A DNA stretch of 64,000 nt from Persicobacter sp. CCB-QB2 (GCF_001274635.1 NZ_LBGV01000001.1:248001-312000); one strand, 5' to 3'; positions 36,512 through 45,911 are shown, counted from the first letter of the stretch. Numbers and translations are program-made. Notes: generated by a model not told the origin, from the letters alone.

Positions 36512-36530
36512 TTATTTCATGTTTTTCGAA

Positions 36531-36577
36531 CAAATATAATACACATTTCTGTTAGCAGATTGACTGTCGCAAATTTA
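36531..36577 (-). promoter_or_regulatory. Two putative -7 boxes of the acyl-CoA reductase gene
   Basis: CAAATATA (36531-36538) and CAAATTTA (36570-36577) read on the minus strand as TATATTTG and TAAATTTG, both matching TAnnTTTG. The first lies 20 bases and the second 59 bases ahead of the start. Confidence 0.45.
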
Positions 36578-36670
36578 TTGTCTCTGGGTCGTAATATTAG
36601 AATTTAACAAAATCTGCTTATTTAAAATGATTAAAATCAGTAAAGCCGATGCTGATTGTAAAAAAAATAC

Positions 36671-36678
36671 TAATTTTG
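36671..36678 (+). promoter_or_regulatory. Putative -7 box of the ferredoxin gene
   Basis: TAATTTTG matches TAnnTTTG, 44 bases upstream of the ferredoxin ATG; no clear -33 element. Confidence 0.45.
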
Positions 36679-36709
36679 GCTTTCCATTACGAATAGTGTA
36701 ATTAAATAA

Positions 36710-37069
<360 letters not shown>

Positions 37070-37101
37070 AAAAAAAGCGGGTAGATCCCCGCTTTTTTTG
37101 T
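37070..37101. terminator. Bidirectional terminator between ferredoxin and DUF58 genes
   Basis: AAGCGGG-TAGATC-CCCGCTT stem with A-run and T-run on either side, between convergent stop codons. Confidence 0.9.
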
Positions 37102-37102
37102 T

Positions 37103-38008
37103 TTATACCATTTTTTGTCTTTTTAATAAATAGGAGAGCAATACCTGTTCATAATCTCCATTAATATCAACTTCCACAAAATCAATTTTTGCCAGGCCAC
37201 ACCTCATTTTTAGTTTTTCAAAATAGGATTTGGTGGCTTTCTGATAATATTCACGAATTTGGCTTGGGTGTGCCTTGATCACCTGATCACTCTCCACATC
37301 AATAAATTCATAAGGGCGATCCTCAAATTCAAAATCCATTTCTGTTTTATGATCCGTAATATGGAAAAGTAAAACTTCGTGCCGCTGATGTTTCAGGTGT
37401 TGAAGTGCCTGAAATAGCTGATTCTGATTTTCCCTGCGGTCAAACATATCGCTGAAGATAATGACCAGGGAACGTTTGTGAAGCTTAGTCGCAATTTGAT
37501 GTAACACATGCGGAACATCCGTGCTTTTATTTTCAGACGGCTCCTCCATAATTTGCTCAATTTGTAAAAGCAGCTTATGCAAGTGGGTGCCGGAAGATTT
37601 TACAGGCGTCTGAATCTCCAGATCTTCAGAGAAAGTGGTTAAGCCCACCGCATCTCTTTGCTTTTGAAGCAGGTGAGCCAGGCTAGCGGCCAGAAGCAGA
37701 GAGAATTTGATTTTATCTCTTTGTGGACGTGGATAATGCATGGAAGGAGAGTTATCTACTACAAGCATGCATCGCAAGTTGGTTTCTTCTTCGAATCGTT
37801 TGGAATACAACCGATCCGTTTTTGCATATACTTTCCAGTCAATATTCCGGGTGGATTCTCCGGCATTGTAAAGCCTGTGTTCCGCAAATTCTACAGAGAA
37901 ACCATGATAGGGAGATTTATGTAAACCTGTTATAAAGCCTTCTACCAATTGCTTGGCTAATAATTCCAGTGACCCAAATTGATTGATGGAGGAGAGATCG
38001 ATTTTCAT
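37103..38008 (-). CDS. DUF58 domain-containing protein
   Basis: A 301-residue cytosolic DUF58 protein. The DUF58 signature is seen in HRLYNAGESTRNIDWKVYAK and RLYSKRFEEETNLRCMLVVD, followed by a VWA-like domain with the metal-site motif DNSPS (degenerate MIDAS). DUF58 proteins typically function with MoxR AAA ATPases and VWA proteins; none is adjacent here. A second DUF58 gene sits in the Bat operon at 60547. It is transcribed alone toward the ferredoxin terminator. Confidence 0.8.
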   Translation of the reverse strand: MKIDLSSINQFGSLELLAKQLVEGFITGLHKSPYHGFSVEFAEHRLYNAGESTRNIDWKVYAKTDRLYSKRFEEETNLRCMLVVDNSPSMHYPRPQRDKIKFSLLLAASLAHLLQKQRDAVGLTTFSEDLEIQTPVKSSGTHLHKLLLQIEQIMEEPSENKSTDVPHVLHQIATKLHKRSLVIIFSDMFDRRENQNQLFQALQHLKHQRHEVLLFHITDHKTEMDFEFEDRPYEFIDVESDQVIKAHPSQIREYYQKATKSYFEKLKMRCGLAKIDFVEVDINGDYEQVLLSYLLKRQKMV

Positions 38009-38208
38009 ATAAATAAAAAAAAATACTTACAATTATAACGGAAATCTGCTTCGGTGCGTCACTTTATTTTTGAAATTATTATACAAAATATTAAATTTTA
38101 TGGGCTTAGACTTGCAACTTAACAAGGAGGAGCTTTATATTAGTCCTATCATATGTGTGATTTTTACATTTTTTTTAACGAATTGTTGGACACTTAAATA
38201 ATTGGATT

Positions 38209-38547
38209 GTGGAAGAGCACAAGGATCATAAGGGTGAGATATACTCGCGTAGGGTACGTGCTGGAAAAAGAACCTATTTTTTCGACGTTAAAGCAACGCG
38301 CTCTAATGATTATTACTTAACAGTTACAGAGAGCAAGCGTCGTTTTAAAGACGATGGTGATCAGTTTTATGAAAAACATAAAATTTTCCTGTACAAAGAA
38401 GATTTTAACAAATTCATTAATGCCCTGCAAGACACAGTAGGTTTTGTGAAGGAAGAGTTGATGCCTGATTTTGATTTTTCTCAATTTGATGAAAATGATG
38501 AGGTTTCGGACAATTCGTATGATGAAGAAGTTAAGTGGAATGTCTAA
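38209..38547 (+). CDS. PUR-alpha-like DUF3276 protein
   Basis: A 112-residue member of the PUR-alpha/DUF3276 family, small single-strand nucleic-acid-binding proteins typical of Bacteroidota and spirochaetes: EIYSRRVRAGKRTYFFDVKA, TESKRRFKDDGDQFYEKHKI and LYKEDFNKFINALQDTVGFV are characteristic. The C-terminus is acidic. The start is GTG at 38209; no in-frame ATG is available near it. A terminator follows. Confidence 0.85.
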   Translation: MEEHKDHKGEIYSRRVRAGKRTYFFDVKATRSNDYYLTVTESKRRFKDDGDQFYEKHKIFLYKEDFNKFINALQDTVGFVKEELMPDFDFSQFDENDEVSDNSYDEEVKWNV

Positions 38548-38591
38548 TTCCGAAGAATAAGAAAGTAGGTCTGTATAGATCTAAAAAAAAT

Positions 38592-38627
38592 AAACCCGTC
38601 AATTTTTATCAATTGTCGGGTTTTTTG
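38592..38627 (+). terminator. Terminator after the DUF3276 gene
   Basis: AACCCGTCAATT / AATTGTCGGGTT stem with one mismatch, followed by a T-run. Confidence 0.85.
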
Positions 38628-38661
38628 ATTTAAAAGTTAGCGAATAATAGCACTGAACGAA

Positions 38662-39753
38662 ATGCGGCACAATCTGACCCTTTATGTAATTCTTGGTTTT
38701 CTCATATTCATTGGGCTTGCCTGGCTCTTTTCGGATATTTTCGTTTATGTGACCATTGCACTGATTGTCTCCACTTTCCTTAGTCCGCTAACGAATTATT
38801 TTTCCCAACGCAGAGCTTCCGGCTGGAGACTGTCGCGGGTCACCTCTGTTTTATTGTCTTATCTCATTTTTAGTGCGGTAATTACGCTCTTTATATTGCT
38901 GTTTTTGCCCCTCATCTCTGAGCAGATTGATGTTTTAAGCAAACTGAATGTGGATGATCTCATTGATAAAGTCTTGGAGCCTATTGCTTATGTGGAAGAC
39001 TTTTTAATTGAGAATGGACTTAGCCGTAAGCCTGTTGGCTTTTTGGAAAGTGCTATTGGTAATAGTATAGAGGAACTTTTCAGCAGCATCGAGTTTTCCA
39101 CCTTGGTGAATAATGTCATTTCTTTGACCGGAAACTTATTGGTTGGCGTACTGGCCGTATTTTTTATCAGCTTTTTCTTTTTACTGGAAAACGGTTACCT
39201 CCGTAGAAAAGCGATTTCCTTCGTTCCCAATAAATATTTTGAGCTTTTTGTCTCTACTTTCCAAAAAGCAGAAAAGCTGTTGACCAATTATTTATTAGGC
39301 TTGCAATTGCAAATGTTCTCCATATTTGGCTTGGCCGCAGTTGGCCTTACGATTGTTAATATTAGGTACGCGGCTACAATTGCGCTTTTTGCCGCAATTG
39401 CCAACCTTGTTCCCTACCTTGGGCCGCTTTTAGGGGCGATTTTTGGGATTATTGTCGGGATTTCTACCAGTGTAGATCTTTTTACTTATCACGATTATTT
39501 GATCATGATTATTAAGATCGCATCGGTCTTTGGCTTGGTACAATTAATAGACAATTTAGTCCTGCAGCCGGTTATTTTTTCAAAAAGTATAAAAGCGCAT
39601 CCTCTTGAAATATTTATTATTATCTTTGCAGGCGCAAACTTATTAGGCATTGTGGGCATGGTTTTCGCTATACCTGCCTATACAATTTTGCGCGTTACTT
39701 TTGTAGAGCTTCGTGAAAGCTACAAACAGTACTATATTTTTAATCGGAATTAG
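38662..39753 (+). CDS. AI-2E family transporter (PerM-like membrane protein)
   Basis: A 363-residue polytopic inner-membrane protein with about seven or eight hydrophobic segments: residues 3-20, 22-40, 62-85, 148-175 and a C-terminal group at 210-350. The family hallmarks are present (ANLVPYLGPLLGAIFGIIVG and QLIDNLVLQPVIFSKS with a following HPLEIFIII). Members include TqsA-like AI-2 exporters and PerM; the substrate is not known. The gene is followed by ychF after 23 bases, so they may share a transcript. Confidence 0.85.
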   Translation: MRHNLTLYVILGFLIFIGLAWLFSDIFVYVTIALIVSTFLSPLTNYFSQRRASGWRLSRVTSVLLSYLIFSAVITLFILLFLPLISEQIDVLSKLNVDDLIDKVLEPIAYVEDFLIENGLSRKPVGFLESAIGNSIEELFSSIEFSTLVNNVISLTGNLLVGVLAVFFISFFFLLENGYLRRKAISFVPNKYFELFVSTFQKAEKLLTNYLLGLQLQMFSIFGLAAVGLTIVNIRYAATIALFAAIANLVPYLGPLLGAIFGIIVGISTSVDLFTYHDYLIMIIKIASVFGLVQLIDNLVLQPVIFSKSIKAHPLEIFIIIFAGANLLGIVGMVFAIPAYTILRVTFVELRESYKQYYIFNRN

Positions 39754-39776
39754 AATAATTATATTATAAATCGCAT

Positions 39777-40874
39777 ATGGCACTTCAATGTGGTATTGTA
39801 GGTTTACCCAATGTGGGGAAATCGACGCTTTTTAATGCTTTGGCTAATAATAAGGCTGAGGCGGCCAACTTTCCTTTTTGTACTATTGAACCAAATGTAG
39901 GGGTGATTTCTGTCCCGGATCCTCGCCTTGGTGAATTGGAGGCCCTGGTTAATCCTCAAAGAGTAATTCCTACTTCTATGGAATTCGTGGATATTGCAGG
40001 CTTGGTGAAAGGAGCCAGCCGTGGGGAAGGTTTAGGGAATAAGTTTTTAGCCAATATCCGTGAAGTAGATGCTATTGCGCACGTGGTAAGATGTTTTGAT
40101 GATGAAAACATTGTACACGTGGATGGTCGCGTTGATCCAATGGCGGATAAAGGGGTGATTGATGCTGAGCTTCAGTTGAAAGACCTGGAGTCTATTGAAA
40201 AACGTCTTCAGCGGGTAGAGAAAATTGCTAAATCAGGTGATGCAGATGCAAAGCGTGAGGTAGCGGTTTTAAAAATGTATACCGAAGCATTGGAGAACGG
40301 CAATAATGCCCGTTCAGTTGAAGCTTCAGAGGAAGATCTTGAAATTATTGGTCATTTGAATTTGTTGACCATTAAGCCGGTGATTTATGTGGCCAATGTG
40401 GATGAAGAAAGTATTCACACTGGAAACGAATTCGTTGATGCTTTGCGTGAAGGCGTGAAAGACGAAAACGCTTTGGTCATTACTGTATCAGCGGCTATTG
40501 AATCTCAGATAGCAGAGATTGAAGATAAAGAGGAGCGTGATATGTTCCTGGAGGAGTATGGCTTACAGGAGTCTGGCTTGAGCAGATTGATTCGCGCTGC
40601 TTATGAGATCCTGAACCTGATTACTTACTTCACCGCTGGTGTTCAGGAAGTACGTGCCTGGACGATTGAAAGAGGATGGAAAGCGCCACAGGCAGCTGGG
40701 GTCATCCATACTGATTTTGAGCGTGGCTTTATCAAGGCTGAAGTCATTAAATTGGGCGATTATCAGGAATTTAAAACCGAAGCGGGTTGCCGTGAAAATG
40801 GTAAAATTTCAATAGAGGGTAAAGAGTATATCGTAAAGGACGGAGATATTATGCATTTCCGTTTTAACGTTTAA
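39777..40874 (+). CDS. ychF: Redox-regulated ATPase/GTPase YchF (Obg family)
   Basis: A 365-residue Obg-family P-loop NTPase. G1 is GLPNVGKSTLFNAL (residues 8-21), G3 DIAGLVKGASRGEGLGNKFL, G4-like the NVDE motif characteristic of ATP-preferring YchF, then a coiled-coil insertion, and a C-terminal TGS domain (VRAWTIERGWKAPQAAGVIH). Homologues hydrolyse ATP and associate with ribosomes and the oxidative stress response. It is highly conserved and of standard length. Confidence 0.95.
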   Translation: MALQCGIVGLPNVGKSTLFNALANNKAEAANFPFCTIEPNVGVISVPDPRLGELEALVNPQRVIPTSMEFVDIAGLVKGASRGEGLGNKFLANIREVDAIAHVVRCFDDENIVHVDGRVDPMADKGVIDAELQLKDLESIEKRLQRVEKIAKSGDADAKREVAVLKMYTEALENGNNARSVEASEEDLEIIGHLNLLTIKPVIYVANVDEESIHTGNEFVDALREGVKDENALVITVSAAIESQIAEIEDKEERDMFLEEYGLQESGLSRLIRAAYEILNLITYFTAGVQEVRAWTIERGWKAPQAAGVIHTDFERGFIKAEVIKLGDYQEFKTEAGCRENGKISIEGKEYIVKDGDIMHFRFNV

Positions 40875-41168
40875 TAGAACTTAAAAGGAGCTTGTATTGA
40901 GCTCCTGAAGTTGAAATTTGAGGAAAGGATAGGCATTATTCTTTCCTCTCATTTGTAGTTTCAGGGTGTGTTTGCTGGGTTATTATTTCCTAATAAAAAT
41001 CTAATTGATGTTATTTTTTAAAGGAATTATTTTAAATTAGTCGAATATTTCACGGTTAGTTTAAACCTTAGTAAAAGCCCGTAGTTACAGCAGTGTCCAG
41101 CGATGTTAGCATCGTTCCATGCTTGTAAAGTTTTTTACAATTTTTTTCAACTGAAAAATTCAGAAGGC

Positions 41169-41960
41169 TTGAGAATTCGTATTGTATTTATTTTGAAAAA
41201 TAAAGGAGCAAATGTTCCTTTTCATCATCAGTTTTTATTAGCGCAATTGGTTAAGGGAATTGTAGTTAGAGGCGGGAATGAAAAATACCGTGGCTTCAAT
41301 CACTATAATTTTTCCGGACTAAAGGGTCAAACCAAAATTAGCCGAAATGGGCTACACTTCTTTTCTAGTCGTGTAACATTGGTGTTTTCTTCTACAGATC
41401 AGGAATTTATTAATTACTTCCTGACGGAGTTGTTTAAATTTCCTACGGTTGAAGTGGGTAATCTAATTTTAATCCCTGAGGGAGTAGAAAAAGAAGAAAC
41501 CCCAGCGCTTACGGAAGAAACAAAGTTTATTTGTATCTCTCCTTTGGTGTTGATTGTACCTGGGTTTAATGATTCTCAGGGAAAAAGATTTATTTCTCCG
41601 GAAACGGAAGACTTCTCCGACATGCTCTATGAGTCTACCATGGGGCGTTTAGCCGATTATGGTCATTACTCCACCGAGCAACTTGCTGAGTTTACTAAAT
41701 TCCAGGTTGTTCCTGATGCCGAATATCTGCGAAAAATTAAAGAGAGTCAGAAGAAATTCGCGAGAATCTACCCTGTTTACGATCAGGATGTGAAGTATGA
41801 AGTGCGAGGTTATACCTTCCCCTTTACTCTTTATGCAGCGAAAGAAGTTCAGGAATTTGTATTCCATAGCGGCTTGGGTGCTTTTACCCATAAAGGTCTT
41901 GGAATGTTGGATGTAGCCAACACTGATCTGACTAACAGAACGACTCGCTACGAGTGGTAA
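41169..41960 (+). CDS. cas6: Cas6 family CRISPR-associated endoribonuclease, orphan
   Basis: A protein of about 263 residues with the Cas6 arrangement of two ferredoxin-like (RAMP) domains. It begins RIRIVFILKNKGANVPFHHQ, then the helix FLLAQLVKGI, and ends with the glycine-rich loop SGLGAFTHKGLGMLDV diagnostic of Cas6. Candidate catalytic His about residue 45 (GFNHYNFSGLKG) and Lys about 52 are spaced as in Pyrococcus Cas6 (His46, Lys52). I chose the TTG at 41169 because the conserved N-terminus starts there; an ATG at 41103 would add 22 residues. Cas6 cuts CRISPR precursor RNA in the repeat stem. No other cas gene and no array is visible within the window. It lies between ychF and the T9SS plug-domain gene. 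Confidence 0.8.
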   Translation: MRIRIVFILKNKGANVPFHHQFLLAQLVKGIVVRGGNEKYRGFNHYNFSGLKGQTKISRNGLHFFSSRVTLVFSSTDQEFINYFLTELFKFPTVEVGNLILIPEGVEKEETPALTEETKFICISPLVLIVPGFNDSQGKRFISPETEDFSDMLYESTMGRLADYGHYSTEQLAEFTKFQVVPDAEYLRKIKESQKKFARIYPVYDQDVKYEVRGYTFPFTLYAAKEVQEFVFHSGLGAFTHKGLGMLDVANTDLTNRTTRYEW

Positions 41961-41966
41961 AAAATG

Positions 41967-42021
41967 AATAACGCGTCTTCCGCTGGAACCTCACAGGACA
42001 CCAGCGGAAAACGAATGTTAT
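41967..42021. terminator. Long hairpin between convergent cas6 and DUF5103 genes
   Basis: Nested inverted repeats AATAAC..GTTATT and TTCCGCTGG / CCAGCGGAA flank a 14-base loop between the two stop codons; a plausible shared terminator although the U-run is short. Confidence 0.55.
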
Positions 42022-43302
42022 TTATTGTTGTAATGAATTGAAGGTCTTATATCCAATCACCTGATCGGCACGATCTGTAGGGCCTCTATAATAAACGATG
42101 ATATCATAATCGTTTTCAGTATCCCAGAAGCTACCCTCTAGCTCCCACCACTGAAGTCCTCCTCCCAAAATTACATATTGATAATTGTAGAATCCCTGCT
42201 TTAAAAGGGTAGTACATTCATATAATCCGGAGTTTGGGTTTTTTTTCATTTTTAGTTTGGGCTGCAATTCCCAATTGCTAAAAGCTCCAATGAGGTAAAT
42301 GTCTCCGCTGGCAATATTTTCTGCTTCTAGTCTGAAGGTGGCCTGAACGTAATCGGCACCGCTTAAACCTTGTTCCAATCCCACGTTTTCAAGAAAGAAT
42401 TGCCCATTTTGATCCTCAAAACTGACATAAGGTTGCCCCATTCTGTTTTGGTCAACATTTAGCATGGCATAGTTCATATCCGTTTCGCGGCGTATTCTGG
42501 CCACATTCCTTCCGGTATAGGAGACTGACCTTAAATCGGTATAGCGAAATTCATTACCGGCTATAAAATTATTTTCACCATTAAAGAAATTATATTCGAT
42601 CTGCCCAAGGTCATTGCGTACATTGGTAGGCTCCAGGTTAAAAATGGCGTTGTCCCATCTTTGGTTTTGGCGTAGGACCACCTTAATATCGGTGAAGGCA
42701 TTTGAAACGGTGTAGGAACCATAATTAATGCCGAAATTAATCTGCTGGTTGATGTCTCTGTTCATTACTAAATCAGATCGTCTGACCTCTGAATTAATTG
42801 CGGCCACATTTCTGTAGACGACAAAACGCGAAGTGATAATTAAATCCTCCGGATCAGCATCGCGGTAAACAGCTACCAAATAATTACCGGTTTCCTTAAG
42901 TCTTGGAATAGGAAATTGATATTTTACGTATTCTACCCGGGTATTTTCAGAGAACTCATATTCCGTCACATTAAATTCATTATACTGATCCAAATAGTCC
43001 ATATTGACCAAATTGGAGGGTTTCCAGTCATAATTGCAATGAATGATTTTTGCCCGGTACTCTTCATAATCTTCATTGATATCATCAAACTCCAAAACCA
43101 GCTGAATGCCACTCCCAATAGGGATTACCGGAGCGATCATCATTCCGATGGGGTCATTCGTTTTAGGAAATATCTTTACTCCTTTTATCCGATCTTCGTA
43201 AACATGATCTCGATAAAGCATTTTGGTCTTTTTGGCCCATGATTGAAGAGGGGCACAAAACAGCATGAGCAGCAAAGCCTGCAGGTAGTATTTTTTATTC
43301 AT
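42022..43302 (-). CDS. T9SS plug-domain protein (DUF5103)
   Basis: About 426 residues from the ATG at 43302, which supplies a signal peptide (MNKKYYLQALLLMLFCAPLQ, then SWA); the upstream open extension to 43398 lies in repeat DNA. The body matches the DUF5103 family: DRIKGVKIFPKTNDPIGMMI, LVLEFDDINEDYEEYRAKII, HCNYDWKPSNL and, near the C-terminus, an Ig/CBM48-like part IYLIGAFSNWELQPKLKMKK with LYECTTLLKQGFYNYQYV. In the SprA translocon structure of Flavobacterium a plug protein of this family closes the pore on the periplasmic side. The gene therefore links this window to type IX secretion. No other T9SS core gene is adjacent. Confidence 0.85.
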   Translation of the reverse strand: MNKKYYLQALLLMLFCAPLQSWAKKTKMLYRDHVYEDRIKGVKIFPKTNDPIGMMIAPVIPIGSGIQLVLEFDDINEDYEEYRAKIIHCNYDWKPSNLVNMDYLDQYNEFNVTEYEFSENTRVEYVKYQFPIPRLKETGNYLVAVYRDADPEDLIITSRFVVYRNVAAINSEVRRSDLVMNRDINQQINFGINYGSYTVSNAFTDIKVVLRQNQRWDNAIFNLEPTNVRNDLGQIEYNFFNGENNFIAGNEFRYTDLRSVSYTGRNVARIRRETDMNYAMLNVDQNRMGQPYVSFEDQNGQFFLENVGLEQGLSGADYVQATFRLEAENIASGDIYLIGAFSNWELQPKLKMKKNPNSGLYECTTLLKQGFYNYQYVILGGGLQWWELEGSFWDTENDYDIIVYYRGPTDRADQVIGYKTFNSLQQ

Positions 43303-43363
43303 ATACAACAGTAGAATTTTTTGAATATAATCATCATAGACGGGAAATGATAATTTAATTTTT

Positions 43364-43461
43364 AAGGCAGAATTATTGACGCTTAAATCGTCCTTCATCT
43401 GTAAGGCAGTAATAATGCTGGAATTTTTCCCTGTACGCTTTTTTTCCAGGGAAGCAGATGA
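43364..43461 (-). repeat. MITE-like repeat, old copy H, first half
   Basis: Degenerate copy in reverse orientation: GAATTATTGAC near the end, then ATCTGTAAGGC, GGAATTTTTCCCTGT and TTTTTTTCCAGGGAAGCAGA aligning base for base with the inner copy D. It breaks off at 43461, where copy D is inserted, and resumes at 43686. Confidence 0.7.
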
Positions 43462-43685
43462 ATTAACCCGGATTATTTATGATTAAATCCTCGCTTAGCT
43501 GTAAGGTGGAAAAATGAAGGAATAGTTTCCTGTTTTGAGTTTTTTCCAACGAAACTGATGAAGGAGGAGAAAGCAAGCTTGCCCAAACTGGGGCTATTAT
43601 AAACCAAAGAAAATAAATTATAATAACCTGAAAATAAACCACCTGCACTAAATAAATAAATTTGCGGTGAATAATTCGGGTTAAA
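43462..43685 (-). repeat. MITE-like interspersed repeat, copy D (inserted in copy H)
   Basis: Reverse-oriented complete copy of about 224 bp bounded by TTAACCCGGATTATTTATG and GGTGAATAATTCGGGTTAA. Core includes GCTTAGCTGTAAGGTGG, TTTTTTCCAACGAAACTGAT and AGCAAGCTTGCCC. Confidence 0.85.
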
Positions 43686-43799
43686 AGAACGCTCGCCCTA
43701 ATTTGGACTATCATAAAATCAATAAAAATAACCGCTATGCGCTAATAATAAGTCGTTTAGTGTGGCTTCCTGAAAATGGCGGTAAGTAAATCGGCCTTT
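43686..43799 (-). repeat. MITE-like repeat, old copy H, second half
   Basis: Continues copy H after the insertion: GCTCGCCCTAATTTGGACTA aligns with GCTTGCCCAAACTGGGGCTA of copy D, and the decayed end GGTAAGTAAATCGGCCTTT with the TIR GGTGAATAATTCGGGTTAA. The two halves sum to 212 bp, the family length. Confidence 0.65.
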
Positions 43800-43825
43800 G
43801 CCCATGGTCACCGAAGCAGCTAGGC

Positions 43826-43872
43826 ATAAAAAAAGCCCTGAAGTGGGTGGATACCACCTCAGGGCTTTTTAT
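43826..43872 (-). terminator. Terminator of the ABC-F gene
   Basis: AAAAAGCCCTGA / TCAGGGCTTTTT with inner GTGGGTGG/CCACC pairing; ends 1 base before the ABC-F stop codon on the minus strand. Confidence 0.85.
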
Positions 43873-45813
43873 TTATAGTAGTTTTTCCTCTAAATCTCCC
43901 ACAGCGGTGGCATGGAGTTCCCAATCCTCATTTAGCTGTTTTTCTTTCGCTTTAATTTCATCGAGTTTTTGGGAAATTTCCCTCACCTTATCGTTATCAG
44001 CATAAATTTCAGGTTTTCCTAATTGAGCTTCCAGCTCTTCGCGGTCTACCTCCATTTCCATTAACTTCCCTTCCACCTGATCTAATTGCTTTTGGGCCTT
44101 TCTTAATTCTCGCTGAATATTTTTTCTTTCAGATTGAGAGTATTCCTGCTTTTTGGAAGGCTTCTCATTTTCATCCTCAGCGCTTGATTCGCTATCACTG
44201 GACTGTTCAGCTAATCTTCGGTTTTCCATCCAGGCATTATATTCCTGAAGGTTGCCAGGATATTCCTTTATTTGACCTTCCTCTATATACCAGATTTTAT
44301 TTGCAACTTGTTCGATGAAGTTCCGGTCGTGAGAAACAAGTAGCAGGGATCCTTCATAGTTTTGAAGTGCCTGTGCCAATACGTTCACCGATTGAATGTC
44401 CAGGTGGTTGGTGGGCTCATCGAGTAACAGGAAGTTGGCTTCAGAAATAAGGACTTTTGCCAGGGCTACTCTCGATTTTTCGCCACCGGAAAGCACTTTG
44501 ATCTTTTTGAAAACATCGTCCCCATTGAACAAAAAAGCACCCAGTATGGATCTTAATTCCGTTTCTGTTCTGGTGGTGCCGGTTTGTTTTAGCTCCTCCA
44601 CCAGGTCATTCTCCAGACTTAAAGATTCCAATTGATGCTGAGCAAAGAAAGAGGGAATGGCATTATGGCCAAGTTTTGCTTCCCCGCTTTGGATAGGCTC
44701 TGTCCCCATAATAATTCTCAGCAGGGTAGACTTACCTTTGCCATTGGCACCTACAAGTGCAATTTTATCACCTTTTTCCACTACGCCGGTGGCATTTTTT
44801 AGGATTTCCAGCTGATCGTAACGTTTGTCCACTTTGTCAAATGTGGCCACAAACCTTCCCGATGCCTGAGAAAAGGTGAAGCGAATATTCACTTTGGCTT
44901 TGGACTCTTGTACTTCCTCTACTATGTCCATCCTTTCCAATTCTTTTACCCTGGATTGTACCTGTCGGGCCTTGGTGGCTTTGGAGCGGAAGCGTTCAAT
45001 GAAACGTTCGGTTTCCTTTATTTTTTGTTGCTGATTTTCGAAAGCATTTCGCTGAACTTCCTGTCTGGCTACTTTCTCTTCTTTGTAAAAGTCATAATTC
45101 CCGGAATATAAATTGAGTTTTCCGCCGGAGACTTCCACTGTAATATTGGTGCAGTTATTCAGGAACTGTTGGTCGTGAGATACTACAATGACTGCGCCTT
45201 CATAATTTTTCAGATAATTCTCCACCCATTGAATAGAAGGTAAATCCAGGTGGTTGGTGGGCTCATCGAGCATTAGCAATGCGGGCTTTTCCAGGAGTAA
45301 TTTGGCCAGCATTACGCGCATTCTCCATCCACCGGAGAATTGGCTCAAGGGTTTTTCCAATTCTTCCGTTCTGAAACCGATTCCTTCCAGAATCTCCTCC
45401 GCCTTTGATTTCAGGCTATAACCACCAAGTGTTTCAAACCTTTCCTGTAAAGTGGCCAGCTCTTCCACCATACGCTCTTCATAGGCAGTCTCCATTTTTT
45501 GGATCAAGGCTTCAATATCGGATTGAATTTTTAAAGCCTCGGAGAAAGCGCTCATGGCGATATGAAGAATGCTGTCGTCAGATTGAAAGGATAATAAATC
45601 CTGATTCAAATAACCAATAGAGGTTTCCTTACTTTTGGTGACATCTCCCTCATCCGGAGTGTATTCTCCTGCGATGATGCGGAGCAGGGTGGATTTACCA
45701 GCTCCGTTGGCACCGATAAGCGCGATCTTATTTTTGGGCTTCACATGTAAAGAGGCTTCAAAATAAATGGGGCGTCCGCCGATGTAATAGGTAAGGTTAT
45801 TTATCGCTAGCAT
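43873..45813 (-). CDS. ABC-F family ATP-binding protein
   Basis: About 646 residues from ATG 45813 (MLAINNLTYYIGGRPIYFEA); an ATG at 45828 adds five residues. Two ABC domains: first Walker A ALIGANGAGKSTLLR, signature LSQFSGGWRMRVMLAK, Walker B LLMLDEPTNHLDL; then a P-site linker (NAFENQQQKIKETERFIERF with conserved arginines/lysines); second Walker A ALVGANGKGKSTLLR, signature VLSGGEKSRVALAK, Walker B LLLDEPTNHLD. The C-terminal about 100 residues are coiled coil. No membrane segment. ABC-F proteins act on the ribosome (translation factor or antibiotic-protection type); the C-terminal coiled coil resembles Uup/YdiF. Specific role not assignable. Confidence 0.9.
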   Translation of the reverse strand: MLAINNLTYYIGGRPIYFEASLHVKPKNKIALIGANGAGKSTLLRIIAGEYTPDEGDVTKSKETSIGYLNQDLLSFQSDDSILHIAMSAFSEALKIQSDIEALIQKMETAYEERMVEELATLQERFETLGGYSLKSKAEEILEGIGFRTEELEKPLSQFSGGWRMRVMLAKLLLEKPALLMLDEPTNHLDLPSIQWVENYLKNYEGAVIVVSHDQQFLNNCTNITVEVSGGKLNLYSGNYDFYKEEKVARQEVQRNAFENQQQKIKETERFIERFRSKATKARQVQSRVKELERMDIVEEVQESKAKVNIRFTFSQASGRFVATFDKVDKRYDQLEILKNATGVVEKGDKIALVGANGKGKSTLLRIIMGTEPIQSGEAKLGHNAIPSFFAQHQLESLSLENDLVEELKQTGTTRTETELRSILGAFLFNGDDVFKKIKVLSGGEKSRVALAKVLISEANFLLLDEPTNHLDIQSVNVLAQALQNYEGSLLLVSHDRNFIEQVANKIWYIEEGQIKEYPGNLQEYNAWMENRRLAEQSSDSESSAEDENEKPSKKQEYSQSERKNIQRELRKAQKQLDQVEGKLMEMEVDREELEAQLGKPEIYADNDKVREISQKLDEIKAKEKQLNEDWELHATAVGDLEEKLL

Positions 45814-45860
45814 TTGTATTTTCTTCAATGAGTAAGCAAGCTCCAGAACCGGAGTAAATA

Positions 45861-45868
45861 CAAATTTA
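45861..45868 (-). promoter_or_regulatory. Putative -7 box of the ABC-F gene
   Basis: CAAATTTA reads TAAATTTG on the minus strand, a TAnnTTTG match 47 bases ahead of the start. Confidence 0.4.
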
Positions 45869-45911
45869 TAAGGAAATGATGGTTCCTCACAGTATTAGCC
45901 GGGAAAAAGGG

